Assembly (NCBI RefSeq): GCF_000373585.1
Contig: NZ_KB891885.1
Span: 124,001-188,000, forward strand
Direction: 5' to 3'
Source: Streptomyces sp. MspMP-M5
GTDB taxonomy: Bacteria; Actinomycetota; Actinomycetes; Streptomycetales; Streptomycetaceae
DNA: 64,000 nucleotides
A program made the position numbers and the translations under genes. The notes under the pieces were generated by a model. That model saw only the letters and a program-made list of their open reading frames with translations. It ran no database searches and was not told the DNA's origin. This document shows positions 35,160-44,163 of this stretch, in pieces; positions within the stretch are counted from its first letter, which is position 1; each line of letters begins with the position of its first letter.

Positions 35160-36536
35160 TCAGCTGCCTGCCGCCGCCGGCCCCCAGAGACCCTCCGGGG
35201 TCAGCCCCAGGAGTTCGATGGCGTTGCCGCGGACGAGGCGTTGCACGGTGGCGTCGTCGAGGTGCGACATCTGGGATTCGGCGATCTGGCGGGACTTGGG
35301 CCAGGTGGAGTCCGAGTGGGGGTAGTCGGTCTCGTAGAGGACGTTGCCGACGCCGATCGCGTCGAGGTTCCGCAGGCCGAAGGCGTCGTCGAAGAAGCAG
35401 CCGTAGACGTGCTCGGCGAAGAGTTCGGAGGGCGGGCGGAGGACCTTGTCGGCGACGCCGCCCCAGGCGCGGTTCTCCTCCCAGACGATGTCGGCGCGCT
35501 CCAGGATGTAGGGGATCCACCCGATCTGGCCCTCGGCGTACATGATCCGCAGCCGCGGGAAGCGGTCGAACGTGCCGCTCATCAGCCAGTCGGTCATCGA
35601 GAAGCAGCAGTTGGCGAAGGTGATCGTGGAACCGACGGCGGGCGGGGCGTCGGCCGACGTGGACGGCATCTTCGAGGACGAGCCGATGTGCATGGCGACG
35701 ACCGTCCCGGTCTCGTCGCAGGCGCGCAGGAAGGGGTCCCAGTAGTCGGTGTGGATGCTGGGCAGCCCCAGGTGCGGCGGGATCTCGCTGAAGCAGACGG
35801 CTCGGACGCCGCGGGCGGCGTTGCGGCGCACCTCTTCGGCGGCGAGCTCCGCGTCCCAGAGGGGGACGATCGTCAGCGGGATGAGCCGTCCGCCGGCCTG
35901 CGGGCCGCACCACTCCTCCACCATCCAGTCGTTGTACGCGCGCACGCCCAGCAGCCCCAGCTCGTGGTCCTTGGCCTCGGTGAAGGTCTGGCCGCAGAAG
36001 CGGGGGAAGGTGGGGAAGCAGAGGGCGGACTGGACGTGGTTGACGTCCATGTCCGCCAGCCGTTCGGGGACGCTGTAGGAGCCGGGGCGCATCTGTTCGT
36101 AGGTGATGCCCTCCAGCCTGATCTCGTCGCGGGGGTAGCCGACGGCGGTGTCAAGACGGGTCAGCGGGCGGCGCAGGTCCTCGTAGACCCACCAGTCGGC
36201 TATCGGGCCGCCGTCGCCCGGGGCGCCCATCGTCGGGGTGAACTTGCCGCCGACGAAGGTCATGTCCTTGATCGGTGCGCGGACGATGCGCGGGCCGGTG
36301 TCGCGGTATTTCGAAGGGAGCCGGTTCCGCCAGACGTCGGGGGGCTCCACGGTGTGGTCGTCGACCGAGATGATGTGGGGGAAGGGGCTCTCCGACGCCC
36401 CGGAATCCCCCGCATCGTTCTGCTGCCCGGGCTCCGTGGACTCCTCGCCCCCCTTGGGTCGCGTGGCCTTCTCGGCCTTCTCGGACTCCATGAACTTCTC
36501 GGCCCTCTTGCGCTCCTCGTGCTCCGTGGTCTCCAT
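35160..36536 (-). CDS. TIM-barrel amidohydrolase family protein (Amidohydro_2/ACMSD-like)
   Basis: 458 residues from ATG 36536. The N-terminal 45 residues are charged and Lys/Glu-rich (coiled-coil-like), then HIISVDDHTVEPPDVW with the first metal ligands, later VVAMHIG, MYAEGQIGWIPY and the C-terminal YETDYPHSDSTWP. This group includes ACMSD-type decarboxylases and ring-opening hydrolases. Homologues often lie among LLM oxidoreductases, acyl-CoA ligases and thiolases in actinobacterial catabolic clusters. First gene of a three-gene unit; a perfect palindromic operator ends 22 bases before its start codon. Confidence 0.88.
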   Translation of the reverse strand: METTEHEERKRAEKFMESEKAEKATRPKGGEESTEPGQQNDAGDSGASESPFPHIISVDDHTVEPPDVWRNRLPSKYRDTGPRIVRAPIKDMTFVGGKFTPTMGAPGDGGPIADWWVYEDLRRPLTRLDTAVGYPRDEIRLEGITYEQMRPGSYSVPERLADMDVNHVQSALCFPTFPRFCGQTFTEAKDHELGLLGVRAYNDWMVEEWCGPQAGGRLIPLTIVPLWDAELAAEEVRRNAARGVRAVCFSEIPPHLGLPSIHTDYWDPFLRACDETGTVVAMHIGSSSKMPSTSADAPPAVGSTITFANCCFSMTDWLMSGTFDRFPRLRIMYAEGQIGWIPYILERADIVWEENRAWGGVADKVLRPPSELFAEHVYGCFFDDAFGLRNLDAIGVGNVLYETDYPHSDSTWPKSRQIAESQMSHLDDATVQRLVRGNAIELLGLTPEGLWGPAAAGS

Positions 36537-36557
36537 GGGCGCTACGGTAGCGCCGAT

Positions 36558-36572
36558 CTGACGGATCGTCAG
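36558..36572. promoter_or_regulatory. CTGAC-N5-GTCAG operator site 3
   Basis: CTGACGGATCGTCAG with perfect arms, just upstream of the TIM-barrel amidohydrolase start. Confidence 0.8.
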
Positions 36573-37101
36573 GAGCGTGGGAGGGATGCGCTTGCGGGAA
36601 GGAGGGAAGGCGCGACTCCGCGGGCGGCCCACGGCCCGGGCCGTCCGGAGAACCGAACAGCCCCCGTGGGGCGTGTACGCAGGCGGGCCGGGCGGCCGGT
36701 AACGGTCTGCCGGCAGTAACAAACCGGCCAGCCGGGAACGGGGGCCGGGGCTCCGGGCGGGGGGCGACGGATGCGTGGCGGGCGCATCGGGGACACCGCG
36801 CACGGGCCGGCCCGTAAGGGGCGAGCAGCTGGGCGTCCGGCGCCGCACACCCCCTCCCAGCTGGGAAAACGCCCCGGCAGGCGGTCCGGGCGGCGCATCG
36901 GGGCGGGAACGGAGGGTTCCCCTCCGACGGCCCGGCGGGGCGCGGCGCCCTGCCCGTCCGACCGCACGGGGAGGCTTTGTGCACGCTCCGGACCCCTACT
37001 GACGTAGAGGGTCGCGACAGGGCAGACTGACCGTTGCGCTCGGCGCAAAGCTTTGGACGTTCATGACAGCACGAACGGACGGGACACGGCAGGGGGACAC
37101 C
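36573..37101. other. Gene-free divergent gap before afsR
   Basis: About 530 bases with no supported gene. It must hold the afsR promoter; no site could be assigned with confidence. Contains several short GC-rich inverted repeats. Confidence 0.6.
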
Positions 37102-40044
37102 ATGGACGACGGTCCGGGACAGGTGCGGGAGCGGCTCCGCTTCACCGTGCTCGGTCCCGTGCGGGCCTGGCGCGGCGAGACACCGCTGGCGGCGGGTTCG
37201 CCGCAGCAGCGCGCCCTGCTCGCGGCGCTGCTGCTGCGCGGCGGCCGGACCGCCACCGCGCCCGAGCTCGTCGACGCCCTGTGGGGCGACGAACCGCCGC
37301 ACGCCGCGCTGGCCGCCCTGCGGACCTACGCCTCCCGGATCCGCAAGGCGCTCGGCGCCGACGCGGAGGCCCTGGTCAGCGAGTCCGGCGGCTACGCGCT
37401 GCGGCCGGTGGACGGCCGGCCCCTGGACCTCGACCACGACACCGCCGAGCAGTTCGCCGCCGACGCGGAGAAGGCCAAGGCCGCCGGCGACCGCGGACGG
37501 GCCCGCGAACTCCTCGACGCCGCACTGGACCTGTGGGACGGCGAGCCGCTCGCCGGGCTGCCCGGCCCGTATGCCGAGAACCAGCGGACCCGCCTCCAGG
37601 AGCGGCGGCTGTCCCTGACCGAGACCCGTCTCGAACTCGACCTGGAGGCCGGCTGCCACGCCGAGGCGGTCTCCGAGCTGACCGCACTGACCGCCGCGCA
37701 CCCGCTGCGCGAGCGGCTGCGGGAGCTGCTGATGCTGGCGCTGTACCGCAGCGGCCGCCAGGCCGAGGCGCTCGCGGTGTACGCCGACACCCGTCGCCTG
37801 CTCGCGGACGAGCTGGGCGTGGACCCCTGTGCCTCGCTCTCCGAACTCCAGCAGCGGATCCTGCGGGCCGACACCGAACTGGACGCGCCGGCCGTCGGCG
37901 ACGATCAGCACGGCGCCGGGGCCACGTTCGTCCGGCCGCGCCAACTCCCCGCCACCGTCGCCGACTTCACGGGCCGGGCCGCGTTCGTCAACGAGCTGAG
38001 CGACCAGCTGGCGACGGCCGATGGCAGCGTGATGGCGGTCTCGGCCGTCGCCGGGATCGGCGGCGTCGGGAAGACGACCCTGGCGGTGCATGTCGCGCAC
38101 ACCGCGCGGGAGCACTTCCCGGACGGGCAGCTCTACGTCGACCTCCAGGGGGCGGGGCACAACCCGGCCGAGCCGGAGGCGGTGCTCGGCGCGTTCCTGC
38201 GCGCCCTGGGAACGGCGGACTCCGCCATTCCGGACGGCCTGGAGGAGCGTGCGGCGCTGTACCGCTCCGCGCTCGCCGGACGGCGCGTCCTGGCGCTGCT
38301 GGACAACGCCCGGGACGCCGCCCAGGTCCGCCCGCTCCTGCCCGGTACGGCGGGGTGCGCGGCCCTGATCACCAGCCGGTCGCGGATGATCGACCTCGCC
38401 TCCGCCCACCTGGTCGACCTCGACGTGATGAGCCCCGAGGAGGCCCTGACCCTCTTCACCCGCATCGTCGGCGAGGAGCGCGTCACCTCCGAGCGGCAGG
38501 CCGCCATGGCCGTCGTCGGCGCCTGCGGCTTCCTGCCGCTGGCCATCCGCATCGCCGCCTCCCGCCTGGCCGCCCGCCGCACCTGGACGGTCTCGACCCT
38601 GGCCAGCAAGCTCGCCGACGAACGCCGCCGGCTGGACGAACTCCGCGCCGGCGACCTGGCCGTGAAGGCCACCTTCGAACTGGGCTACAAGCAGTTGGAG
38701 CCCGCCCAGGCCCGCGCCTTCCGCCTCCTGGGCCTCGCCGACGGCCCGGACATCTCCCTGACCGCCGCGGCGGCGCTGCTCGACCTGGACGCCGAGAGCA
38801 CCGAGGAACTCCTCGAAACCCTCGTCGACACCTCCCTGCTGGAATCCGCCGCACCGGGCCGCTACCGCTACCACGACCTCGTCCGCCTCTACGCCCGGGC
38901 CTGCGCCGAACGCGACGAACACCCCCCGTCCGAACGGGACGCGGCGCTGTCGCGGTTGCTGGACTTCTACGTGGTGACGGCATCGCGGGTGTACGCGCTG
39001 GAGCGCCCCGGCGACCGGCTGATCGCGCACCTGGCCGAAACCAGCCACCCGGGCCTGGAGTTCCAGAACCGGGCCTCGGCCCTGGAGTGGCTGTTCAGCG
39101 AGGCGGGCTGCGTGCTGGCCTGCGCGCGGCAGTTGGGCGGCACCACCACGCTGCGGCGCGCGACCGACCTGATGCTGCTGGTCAAGGACCTCGCCGAATC
39201 GGGCGCCGAAGCGCTGCAGTTCGAGCAGACCAGCATCTCCCTGCTGAAGGCCGCCCGGGAGACCGGGGACCAACTCGCGGAGGCCCGTCTCCACCTGGCC
39301 CTCACCTACGTCCGCACCCTGACCGGGCGGTTGGACGAGGCGGACGAGAACGCCAAGTCCGCCATGCTGCTGGGTCTCGCCACGGAGGACCCGTTCTCGT
39401 CCTCGTACGCGCCGAACGACCGGGGCATCATCGCCAACTCCCAGGGGCGGCACAGCGACGCCGAGGGATATCTGCGGCAGGCCCTGGCCGCCTTCCACGA
39501 CGACGACAACCGGCAGTCCGAGGCCAGCGCGCTGTGCAACCTCTCGCGCGTTCACCTGGCCACCGGGCGGGTGGACAGTGCCATCGAGCTGGCGGCACAG
39601 GGCATCGCCATCTACCGCGAGTTGGGGGCCAAGCGCAGGCTCGCCAACGGCATGTACGCCCTCGCCCTCGCCTATACCGAGGCCATGCGGCTGGACGAGG
39701 CGACGGAGCAGCTGACGGCCGCGCTGGCCATCTTCAAGGACAGCCGGCAGCGCTTCTGGGAGGGGATGACCAACTTCCGGCTGGCCGAGGTCGATCTCGC
39801 CGCCCGCCGCCCGGCCAACGCGGCGAACCGCGCCGAACAGGCACTGACCGCGTTGCGGGGCATCGGCGGCGACTCCTGGCGGGCCACCGTGCTGACCACC
39901 CTGGGCCGTGCCCTGCACGCGCTCGGGCACACCGGCCGGGCGCGGGTGTGCTGGCAGGAGGCACTGGCGACCTTCGAGCGCCTGGGCTCCGCGGAAGGAA
40001 GCGTGGTGCAGGCACTGCTCTCCCCTCCTGCCGCCGTCGCGTAA
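37102..40044 (+). CDS. afsR: AfsR: SARP/BTAD-NB-ARC-TPR global regulator
   Basis: 980 residues from ATG 37102, six bases after AGGGGG (an in-frame ATG at 37063 lacks such a site). Order: SARP winged-helix (LRFTVLGPVRAWRGE to TYASRIRKALG) about 10-95, BTAD about 100-250 (LRERLRELLMLALYRSGRQA), NB-ARC ATPase with Walker A GIGGVGKTTLAVHVAH near 320 and a DNARDAAQVRPLLPGT segment, then TPR repeats about 690-960. Length and sequence closely follow S. coelicolor AfsR, whose DNA binding and ATPase are stimulated by phosphorylation by the kinase AfsK and which activates afsS and thereby antibiotic production. The afsS-like gene follows directly and an AfsK homologue is at 50286. Confidence 0.95.
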   Translation: MDDGPGQVRERLRFTVLGPVRAWRGETPLAAGSPQQRALLAALLLRGGRTATAPELVDALWGDEPPHAALAALRTYASRIRKALGADAEALVSESGGYALRPVDGRPLDLDHDTAEQFAADAEKAKAAGDRGRARELLDAALDLWDGEPLAGLPGPYAENQRTRLQERRLSLTETRLELDLEAGCHAEAVSELTALTAAHPLRERLRELLMLALYRSGRQAEALAVYADTRRLLADELGVDPCASLSELQQRILRADTELDAPAVGDDQHGAGATFVRPRQLPATVADFTGRAAFVNELSDQLATADGSVMAVSAVAGIGGVGKTTLAVHVAHTAREHFPDGQLYVDLQGAGHNPAEPEAVLGAFLRALGTADSAIPDGLEERAALYRSALAGRRVLALLDNARDAAQVRPLLPGTAGCAALITSRSRMIDLASAHLVDLDVMSPEEALTLFTRIVGEERVTSERQAAMAVVGACGFLPLAIRIAASRLAARRTWTVSTLASKLADERRRLDELRAGDLAVKATFELGYKQLEPAQARAFRLLGLADGPDISLTAAAALLDLDAESTEELLETLVDTSLLESAAPGRYRYHDLVRLYARACAERDEHPPSERDAALSRLLDFYVVTASRVYALERPGDRLIAHLAETSHPGLEFQNRASALEWLFSEAGCVLACARQLGGTTTLRRATDLMLLVKDLAESGAEALQFEQTSISLLKAARETGDQLAEARLHLALTYVRTLTGRLDEADENAKSAMLLGLATEDPFSSSYAPNDRGIIANSQGRHSDAEGYLRQALAAFHDDDNRQSEASALCNLSRVHLATGRVDSAIELAAQGIAIYRELGAKRRLANGMYALALAYTEAMRLDEATEQLTAALAIFKDSRQRFWEGMTNFRLAEVDLAARRPANAANRAEQALTALRGIGGDSWRATVLTTLGRALHALGHTGRARVCWQEALATFERLGSAEGSVVQALLSPPAAVA

Positions 40045-40072
40045 ACCGCCGCCGCTTCTTGTCGGCGCCGAC

Positions 40073-40109
40073 GTTTATCGATCGTTCATCGCGCCGGGCC
40101 ACTCTTAAC
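40073..40109 (+). promoter_or_regulatory. Candidate AfsR/PhoP-type promoter of afsS
   Basis: Two 11-base direct repeats GTTTATCGATC and GTTCATCGCGC (40073-40083, 40084-40094) are followed nine bases later by CTTAAC, a plausible -10. SARP regulators bind direct repeats placed about 8 bases before the -10, and in S. coelicolor AfsR and PhoP share such a site at afsS. Confidence 0.6.
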
Positions 40110-40259
40110 AGCATCGAACCGCCGCCTCGGGGGGCAAGCGGCTCGATGCCCAGGCCGCATGGTTATTGTGAGCGGCCGCCATGCCCGTCCGGCGACCAAC
40201 GGGGGAGTCGCCGGCCGGGCTGGACCAAGCATCAAGCGCCCACTCAGGAGTTGATCTCT

Positions 40260-40475
40260 ATGAGCACCGACAACCAGGCTCAGGCGACCGCCGAGCGGGA
40301 TGGCATCCTGCCGATGGACAACCACCAGCCGATCATCGCGCCCGGCGTCACCCCACGCGTGAAGAAGCCCGGCAAGCGGGACGTCATCAAGCCGATGGAC
40401 AACCACCAGCCCATCGCCGCACCCGACGTCGTCACGCCGGAGGACAACCACCAGCCTCTCGGCGAGCCCAAGTAA
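40260..40475 (+). CDS. afsS: AfsS-like small regulatory protein
   Basis: 71 residues, ATG nine bases after AGGAG. Three copies of a DNHQP motif at residues 20-24, 47-51 and 62-66 (PMDNHQPI, PMDNHQPI, PEDNHQPL). AfsS of S. coelicolor (63 residues, encoded next to afsR) carries repeats of T-x-x-D-N-H-M-P; here Gln replaces Met. No signal peptide, so it is cytoplasmic like AfsS. It follows afsR by 215 bases behind its own candidate AfsR-dependent promoter. AfsS stimulates secondary metabolism by a mechanism not fully understood. Confidence 0.85.
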   Translation: MSTDNQAQATAERDGILPMDNHQPIIAPGVTPRVKKPGKRDVIKPMDNHQPIAAPDVVTPEDNHQPLGEPK

Positions 40476-40500
40476 GACCCACAGAGCCCACGGGGGAATA

Positions 40501-40589
40501 CGGGGACACGGGGGACACGGGGGAGCACGACCGGGGGCCGGGGGACCCCCGAAGGAAATCCGGGGGAATTCGGGGGAATCCGGGGGATC
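40501..40589 (+). other. G-tract cluster, possible G-quadruplex region
   Basis: At least eight runs of four to five G with short spacers (for example CCGGGGGAATTCGGGGG) on the transcribed-sense strand between the afsS-like genes. Confidence 0.55.
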
Positions 40590-40645
40590 GCAGGGGCCGT
40601 TTTCCCGTGGCTGGGAGGGGAAGCCACGGGAAAACCGGCCCCTGC
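40590..40645 (+). terminator. Long hairpin after afsS
   Basis: 23-base left arm (40590-40612), 9-base loop and 24-base right arm (40622-40645) with a single bulge. It probably terminates afsS transcription before the second AfsS-like gene or stabilises its mRNA. Confidence 0.75.
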
Positions 40646-40775
40646 GGCGCTTTTGCCCGGTAAGCAAAACCTGCGATTTTCGTGGCTTTCCCCGACAAGG
40701 GTCGAACATCTGCACACACTTAGCGCTAGTTTGTTTCTGGGAACAGCAACGACCCCCGAATTCTGAGGAGTTGGT

Positions 40776-40997
40776 ATGACCCGCACGAGGAAGTCCCTCG
40801 CCGTCGCCGCCATCACCATGGCCGCACTCGGCGCCGCCGCGGCACCCGCCCTGGCGGACCACCACATACCCAGCCCGCCGAATTCCGTGACGGCTCAGGA
40901 CAGCCATGCGCCCGTGACGCCGCTGGACAACCACATGCCGGTGGCCTCAAAGGGCGGCCATGCGGGGCTCTCGCCGATGGACAACCACATGCCCTGA
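40776..40997 (+). CDS. Secreted AfsS-like protein with DNHMP motifs
   Basis: 73 residues, ATG after GAGGAG. Residues 1-27 are a clear Sec signal peptide (RTRKSLAVAAITMAALGAAAAPALA, seen in two parts, cut likely before DHH). The mature 46 residues contain QDSHAP, PLDNHMP (51-55) and a final PMDNHMP that ends the protein exactly. The DNHMP motif is the AfsS signature, but AfsS itself is cytoplasmic, so this is an exported relative. It follows the afsS-like gene by 300 bases, has its own ribosome site and is closed by a rho-independent terminator. Function unknown. Confidence 0.85.
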   Translation: MTRTRKSLAVAAITMAALGAAAAPALADHHIPSPPNSVTAQDSHAPVTPLDNHMPVASKGGHAGLSPMDNHMP

Positions 40998-41033
40998 CCG
41001 GGAGTCGGAGAACAGCCCTCCACTCACGGTGTC

Positions 41034-41075
41034 GCGGACGGGGCCGGGCGGAAGACCCGGCCCCGTCCGCCTTTT
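41034..41075 (+). terminator. Rho-independent terminator
   Basis: Perfect 15-base arms (41034-41048, 41056-41070), 7-base loop, then CTTTT. It follows the secreted AfsS-like gene. Confidence 0.85.
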
Positions 41076-41144
41076 CGCGGGTCGGACGTTTTCATTCCGA
41101 AACACTTGTCGCGGTGTCGCCGAAGTGGGCGCCGCAACCATCCC

Positions 41145-41159
41145 CTGACGCGCCGTCAG
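41145..41159. promoter_or_regulatory. CTGAC-N5-GTCAG operator site 4
   Basis: CTGACGCGCCGTCAG with perfect arms, 61 bases before the acyl-CoA synthetase start. Confidence 0.8.
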
Positions 41160-41220
41160 CACCGCTGCTACAGTCGCGCCGTCCCGACCTGCACCGCCCA
41201 TCCACCCCTGGAGGCGCGCC

Positions 41221-42891
41221 GTGTTCGAAGTCGACCGTGTGCGGACGTTGTGGGAGCTGGTCGAGTACCGGGCGCGGGCCTCTGGGGGTGCGCCGATGTT
41301 CTTCGACGGGGGCGGCGGGCCGAGCGTCGGCTTCCGGGAGGTGCGGGACGCGGCGCTGTGCGCGGCGGCCGGGTTCCGGGAGTTGGGGATCGGGGCCGGG
41401 ACGCGGGTGATGTGGCAGTTGCCGACGCGCGTCGAGACGATCGTCGCGTCGCTCGCGCTGGCGCGGCTCGGGGCCGTGCAGACCCCGGTGATCCCTCTGC
41501 ACCGGGCCCGCGAGGTCGGGTTCGTCCTGGAGGAGTCGGCGGCGGAGTTCGTCCTCGTACCCGGGGTGTGGCGGGGGTTCGACTACGCGGCGCTGGTCCG
41601 CGGGGCGGCCCGGGGGCGCGACGGTGTGCGGGTGGTCTCCCTGGCCGACGGGCTGCCCTCGGGGAATCCGGGCACGCTGCCGGAACCCCCGCAAGAAGAG
41701 GACGGCCGCACGCGCTGGATCTACTACACGTCAGGAACGACCAGCGCGCCCAAGGGAGTCGAGCACACCGACGCCTCGCTCATCGCCGGCGGGGTGGGGC
41801 TGGCCACCGCGCTGGGGATGTCGGCCGACGACATCGGCTCGATCGCGTTCCCCTATGCGCACATCGCCGGGCCGGACTACGTCGTCGCCATGCTGGTCAG
41901 CGGCTTTCCGGCGGTCGTACTGGAGACGTTCGACGCGGAGCGGGCCGCCGAGGTCTACCGGCGGTACGGGGTGACCATGGCGGGCGGCAGTACCGCGTTC
42001 TACCAGGCGTTCTATGACGCGTCGCGGCGCCGTCGGCAGGCCGCGCCGGGCGCTGAGCGGGACGCCGGACCGGACACCGGGCCCGATGCCGTGCCGGACA
42101 CCGGGCCGGATGCCGTGCCGGACGCCGGCCGACTGATCCCCTCGCTGCGGTTGCTGTCCGGCGGCGGCGCGCCGTTGCCGCCCGAGCTGTACCGGGCGGC
42201 CGGGCGCGAACTGGGCTGCGCGGTCGTGCACGGATACGGGATGACCGAGTGCCCGATGATCGCTATGGGGACGCCGTACGACAGCGACGAGCAGCTGGCG
42301 CACACGGTGGGCAGGCCGGTGGCGGGCGCGCGGGTGCGGATCGTGCGGGCGGACGGGAGCGAGGCCGCGACCGGGGAGACCGGGGAGGTCACGGTCTCCG
42401 GGCCGATGGTCTGCCGGCGGTACACCGATCCCGCGCTGACGGCGGAGGCGTTCACCGCGGACGGCTTCTTCCGCACCGGCGATCTGGGCCGACTGCGCCC
42501 CGACGGGCACCTGGTGCTCACCGGGCGGCTGAAGGACATCATCATCCGCAAGGGCGAGAACATCTCCGCGCAGGAGGTCGAGGATCTGGTGCACACCCAC
42601 CCGGCGGTGGCGGAGGCGGCGGTGATCGGCCTGCCGGACCGGGAGCGGGGGGAGCGGGTCTGCGCGGTGGTCACGCTCGCCCGGGACGGAGACGGGCACG
42701 GGGGCAGCGCCGGGGACGGGGCGGGGGCGCTGACCCTGGCCGCGCTCGGTGCGCATCTGCGGGCGGCCGGGCTGATGACGCAGAAGCTGCCCGAACAGCT
42801 GGAGATCACCGACGCACTGCCGCGCGGCGGACCACTGAACAAGGTGCTGAAGTCGGCGCTGCGGGAACGGTACGGGGGGCGGGGGCGGTAG
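41221..42891 (+). CDS. AMP-forming acyl-CoA synthetase
   Basis: 556 residues from GTG 41221. ANL superfamily: P-loop IYYTSGTTSAPKGVEHT near residue 165, YGMTECPM near 340, DGFFRTGDLG and RLKDIIIRKGENI hinge near 440, and C-terminal catalytic Lys in GGPLNKVLKSAL. It activates a carboxylic acid to its CoA thioester, probably an early step of the catabolic route. A Pro/Asp/Ala repeat (PDTGPDAVPDTGPDAVPDAG) near 280-300 is an insertion within a surface loop. Preceded by a perfect palindromic operator. Confidence 0.93.
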   Translation: MFEVDRVRTLWELVEYRARASGGAPMFFDGGGGPSVGFREVRDAALCAAAGFRELGIGAGTRVMWQLPTRVETIVASLALARLGAVQTPVIPLHRAREVGFVLEESAAEFVLVPGVWRGFDYAALVRGAARGRDGVRVVSLADGLPSGNPGTLPEPPQEEDGRTRWIYYTSGTTSAPKGVEHTDASLIAGGVGLATALGMSADDIGSIAFPYAHIAGPDYVVAMLVSGFPAVVLETFDAERAAEVYRRYGVTMAGGSTAFYQAFYDASRRRRQAAPGAERDAGPDTGPDAVPDTGPDAVPDAGRLIPSLRLLSGGGAPLPPELYRAAGRELGCAVVHGYGMTECPMIAMGTPYDSDEQLAHTVGRPVAGARVRIVRADGSEAATGETGEVTVSGPMVCRRYTDPALTAEAFTADGFFRTGDLGRLRPDGHLVLTGRLKDIIIRKGENISAQEVEDLVHTHPAVAEAAVIGLPDRERGERVCAVVTLARDGDGHGGSAGDGAGALTLAALGAHLRAAGLMTQKLPEQLEITDALPRGGPLNKVLKSALRERYGGRGR

Positions 42892-43110
42892 GTCCCTCCA
42901 CCGGCCGGCGCCCGAACTGGACGGCGGCGGGCCGGTGATGAGCGGAGGGGGCGTAACGGGAAGCGGAGGGGGCGCAACGGGGCGGGCCTCGCCTCGTCCT
43001 CGCCTCTTCCTCGCCTCGTCCTCCCCTCTCTTGACCCTCACACCCATGTCAGGCCGTAGAAAGGCGGGCGTCCGACCGAGTCACACGCTTCGGGAAGCGG
43101 AGGCCGCCCC

Positions 43111-44058
43111 ATGAACGACGCCCTCAGTACACAGCAGCACCCCACCGTGCACCCCCCTGCCGGCGGGCCGCGGACGGGCCGGATGCGGTTGCACGTCGTG
43201 CTGCCGTCCGAGTCGGGGGCGATGGCCGCCGGCGCGCTCGCGGAGCTCGCGCGCGAGGCGGAGGAGCTGGGGTACGCGGGCGTCTGGCTGCCGGACCATC
43301 TGCTGCCGCCGGGCCCGTACGGGCGGCTGCCCGAACGTTACGGCGGGGTGTACGAGGCGCTGACCGCGCTCGGGTACCTGGCCGCGGTGACCGAACGGGC
43401 CGTACTGGGGACGTCGGTGCTGGTCGCCCCGCTGCGCGAACCGCTGCTGCTCGCCCGGCAGTCGGCGACGCTGGCACGGCTGAGCGGCGGCCGGTTCGTA
43501 CTGGGCGTCGGCGTGGGCTGGCAGCCCTACGAGTTCGACGCGGCCGGGGTCGGCTTCGGCGACCGGGGCGCGCTGACGGACCGTGCGCTGCGGCTGGTGC
43601 GGCATCTGCACACGGGGGCGGGCGGGCCGTACGACGACGGGCATCTGGCGTTCGACGAGCGGGCGGTGTTCGAGCCGCGGCCCGAGGAACCGGTGCCGTT
43701 CCTGATCGGCGGGAACTCGGACGCGGCGCTGCGGCGCGCGGCGGAGTTCGGCGGCTACTGGCAGGCCGTGGGGCTCGCGCCGCGGGAGTTCGCGGAGCGG
43801 GCGGCGCGGCTGCACCGCCGGGCCGCCGAGCGCGGGACCCGGGTGGCGGCCGGGGCCCGGATCGGCTGGGACGGACCGGACCGGACGGCGGCGGAGCTGG
43901 CGGCCGAGGTCGCGGCCTGGGAGGCGGCCGGCGCGGCGGACCTCGGGGTGTGGTTCGGGGCGGCGGACGACGGCTTCGCCGACCGCATGCGGGCATTGGC
44001 GAAGGCGACCGGGGTGGCGGACGGCCGGGTCCCCGACCTCACGGGGCAAGGCAGGTAG
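43111..44058 (+). CDS. LLM-class F420-dependent oxidoreductase
   Basis: 315 residues. Luciferase-like barrel: AGVWLPDHLLPPG near residue 57, LGTSVLVAPLREPLLLARQ, LARLSGGRFVLGVGVGWQPYEF, PFLIGGNSDAALRRAAEFGGYW. Family assignment is firm; F420 use is inferred from subfamily and from the presence of fbiC. It follows the acyl-CoA synthetase by 220 bases and may be co-transcribed. A 34-base direct duplication lies across its stop codon. Confidence 0.88.
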   Translation: MNDALSTQQHPTVHPPAGGPRTGRMRLHVVLPSESGAMAAGALAELAREAEELGYAGVWLPDHLLPPGPYGRLPERYGGVYEALTALGYLAAVTERAVLGTSVLVAPLREPLLLARQSATLARLSGGRFVLGVGVGWQPYEFDAAGVGFGDRGALTDRALRLVRHLHTGAGGPYDDGHLAFDERAVFEPRPEEPVPFLIGGNSDAALRRAAEFGGYWQAVGLAPREFAERAARLHRRAAERGTRVAAGARIGWDGPDRTAAELAAEVAAWEAAGAADLGVWFGAADDGFADRMRALAKATGVADGRVPDLTGQGR

Positions 44059-44163
44059 GCCGTGTCCACAACTCACGGGGCAACCCGGCTAGGCCGTGTG
44101 CCGTCCCCTCCCCCGGTCAGAACTCCCGCCCGCCATCCCCGCGACGGGAGTTCGACGACGGGT

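Noticed and set aside
36151..39930. Minus-strand frame of more than 1200 codons opposite afsR
   Set aside because: Shadow of afsR, whose SARP, NB-ARC and TPR domains are unambiguous on the plus strand.
40260..40997. AfsS-like genes as RiPP precursors
   Set aside because: Repeated motifs and size fit a precursor, but no modifying enzyme, protease or transporter is next to them; the DNHxP motif is better explained by the AfsS family.
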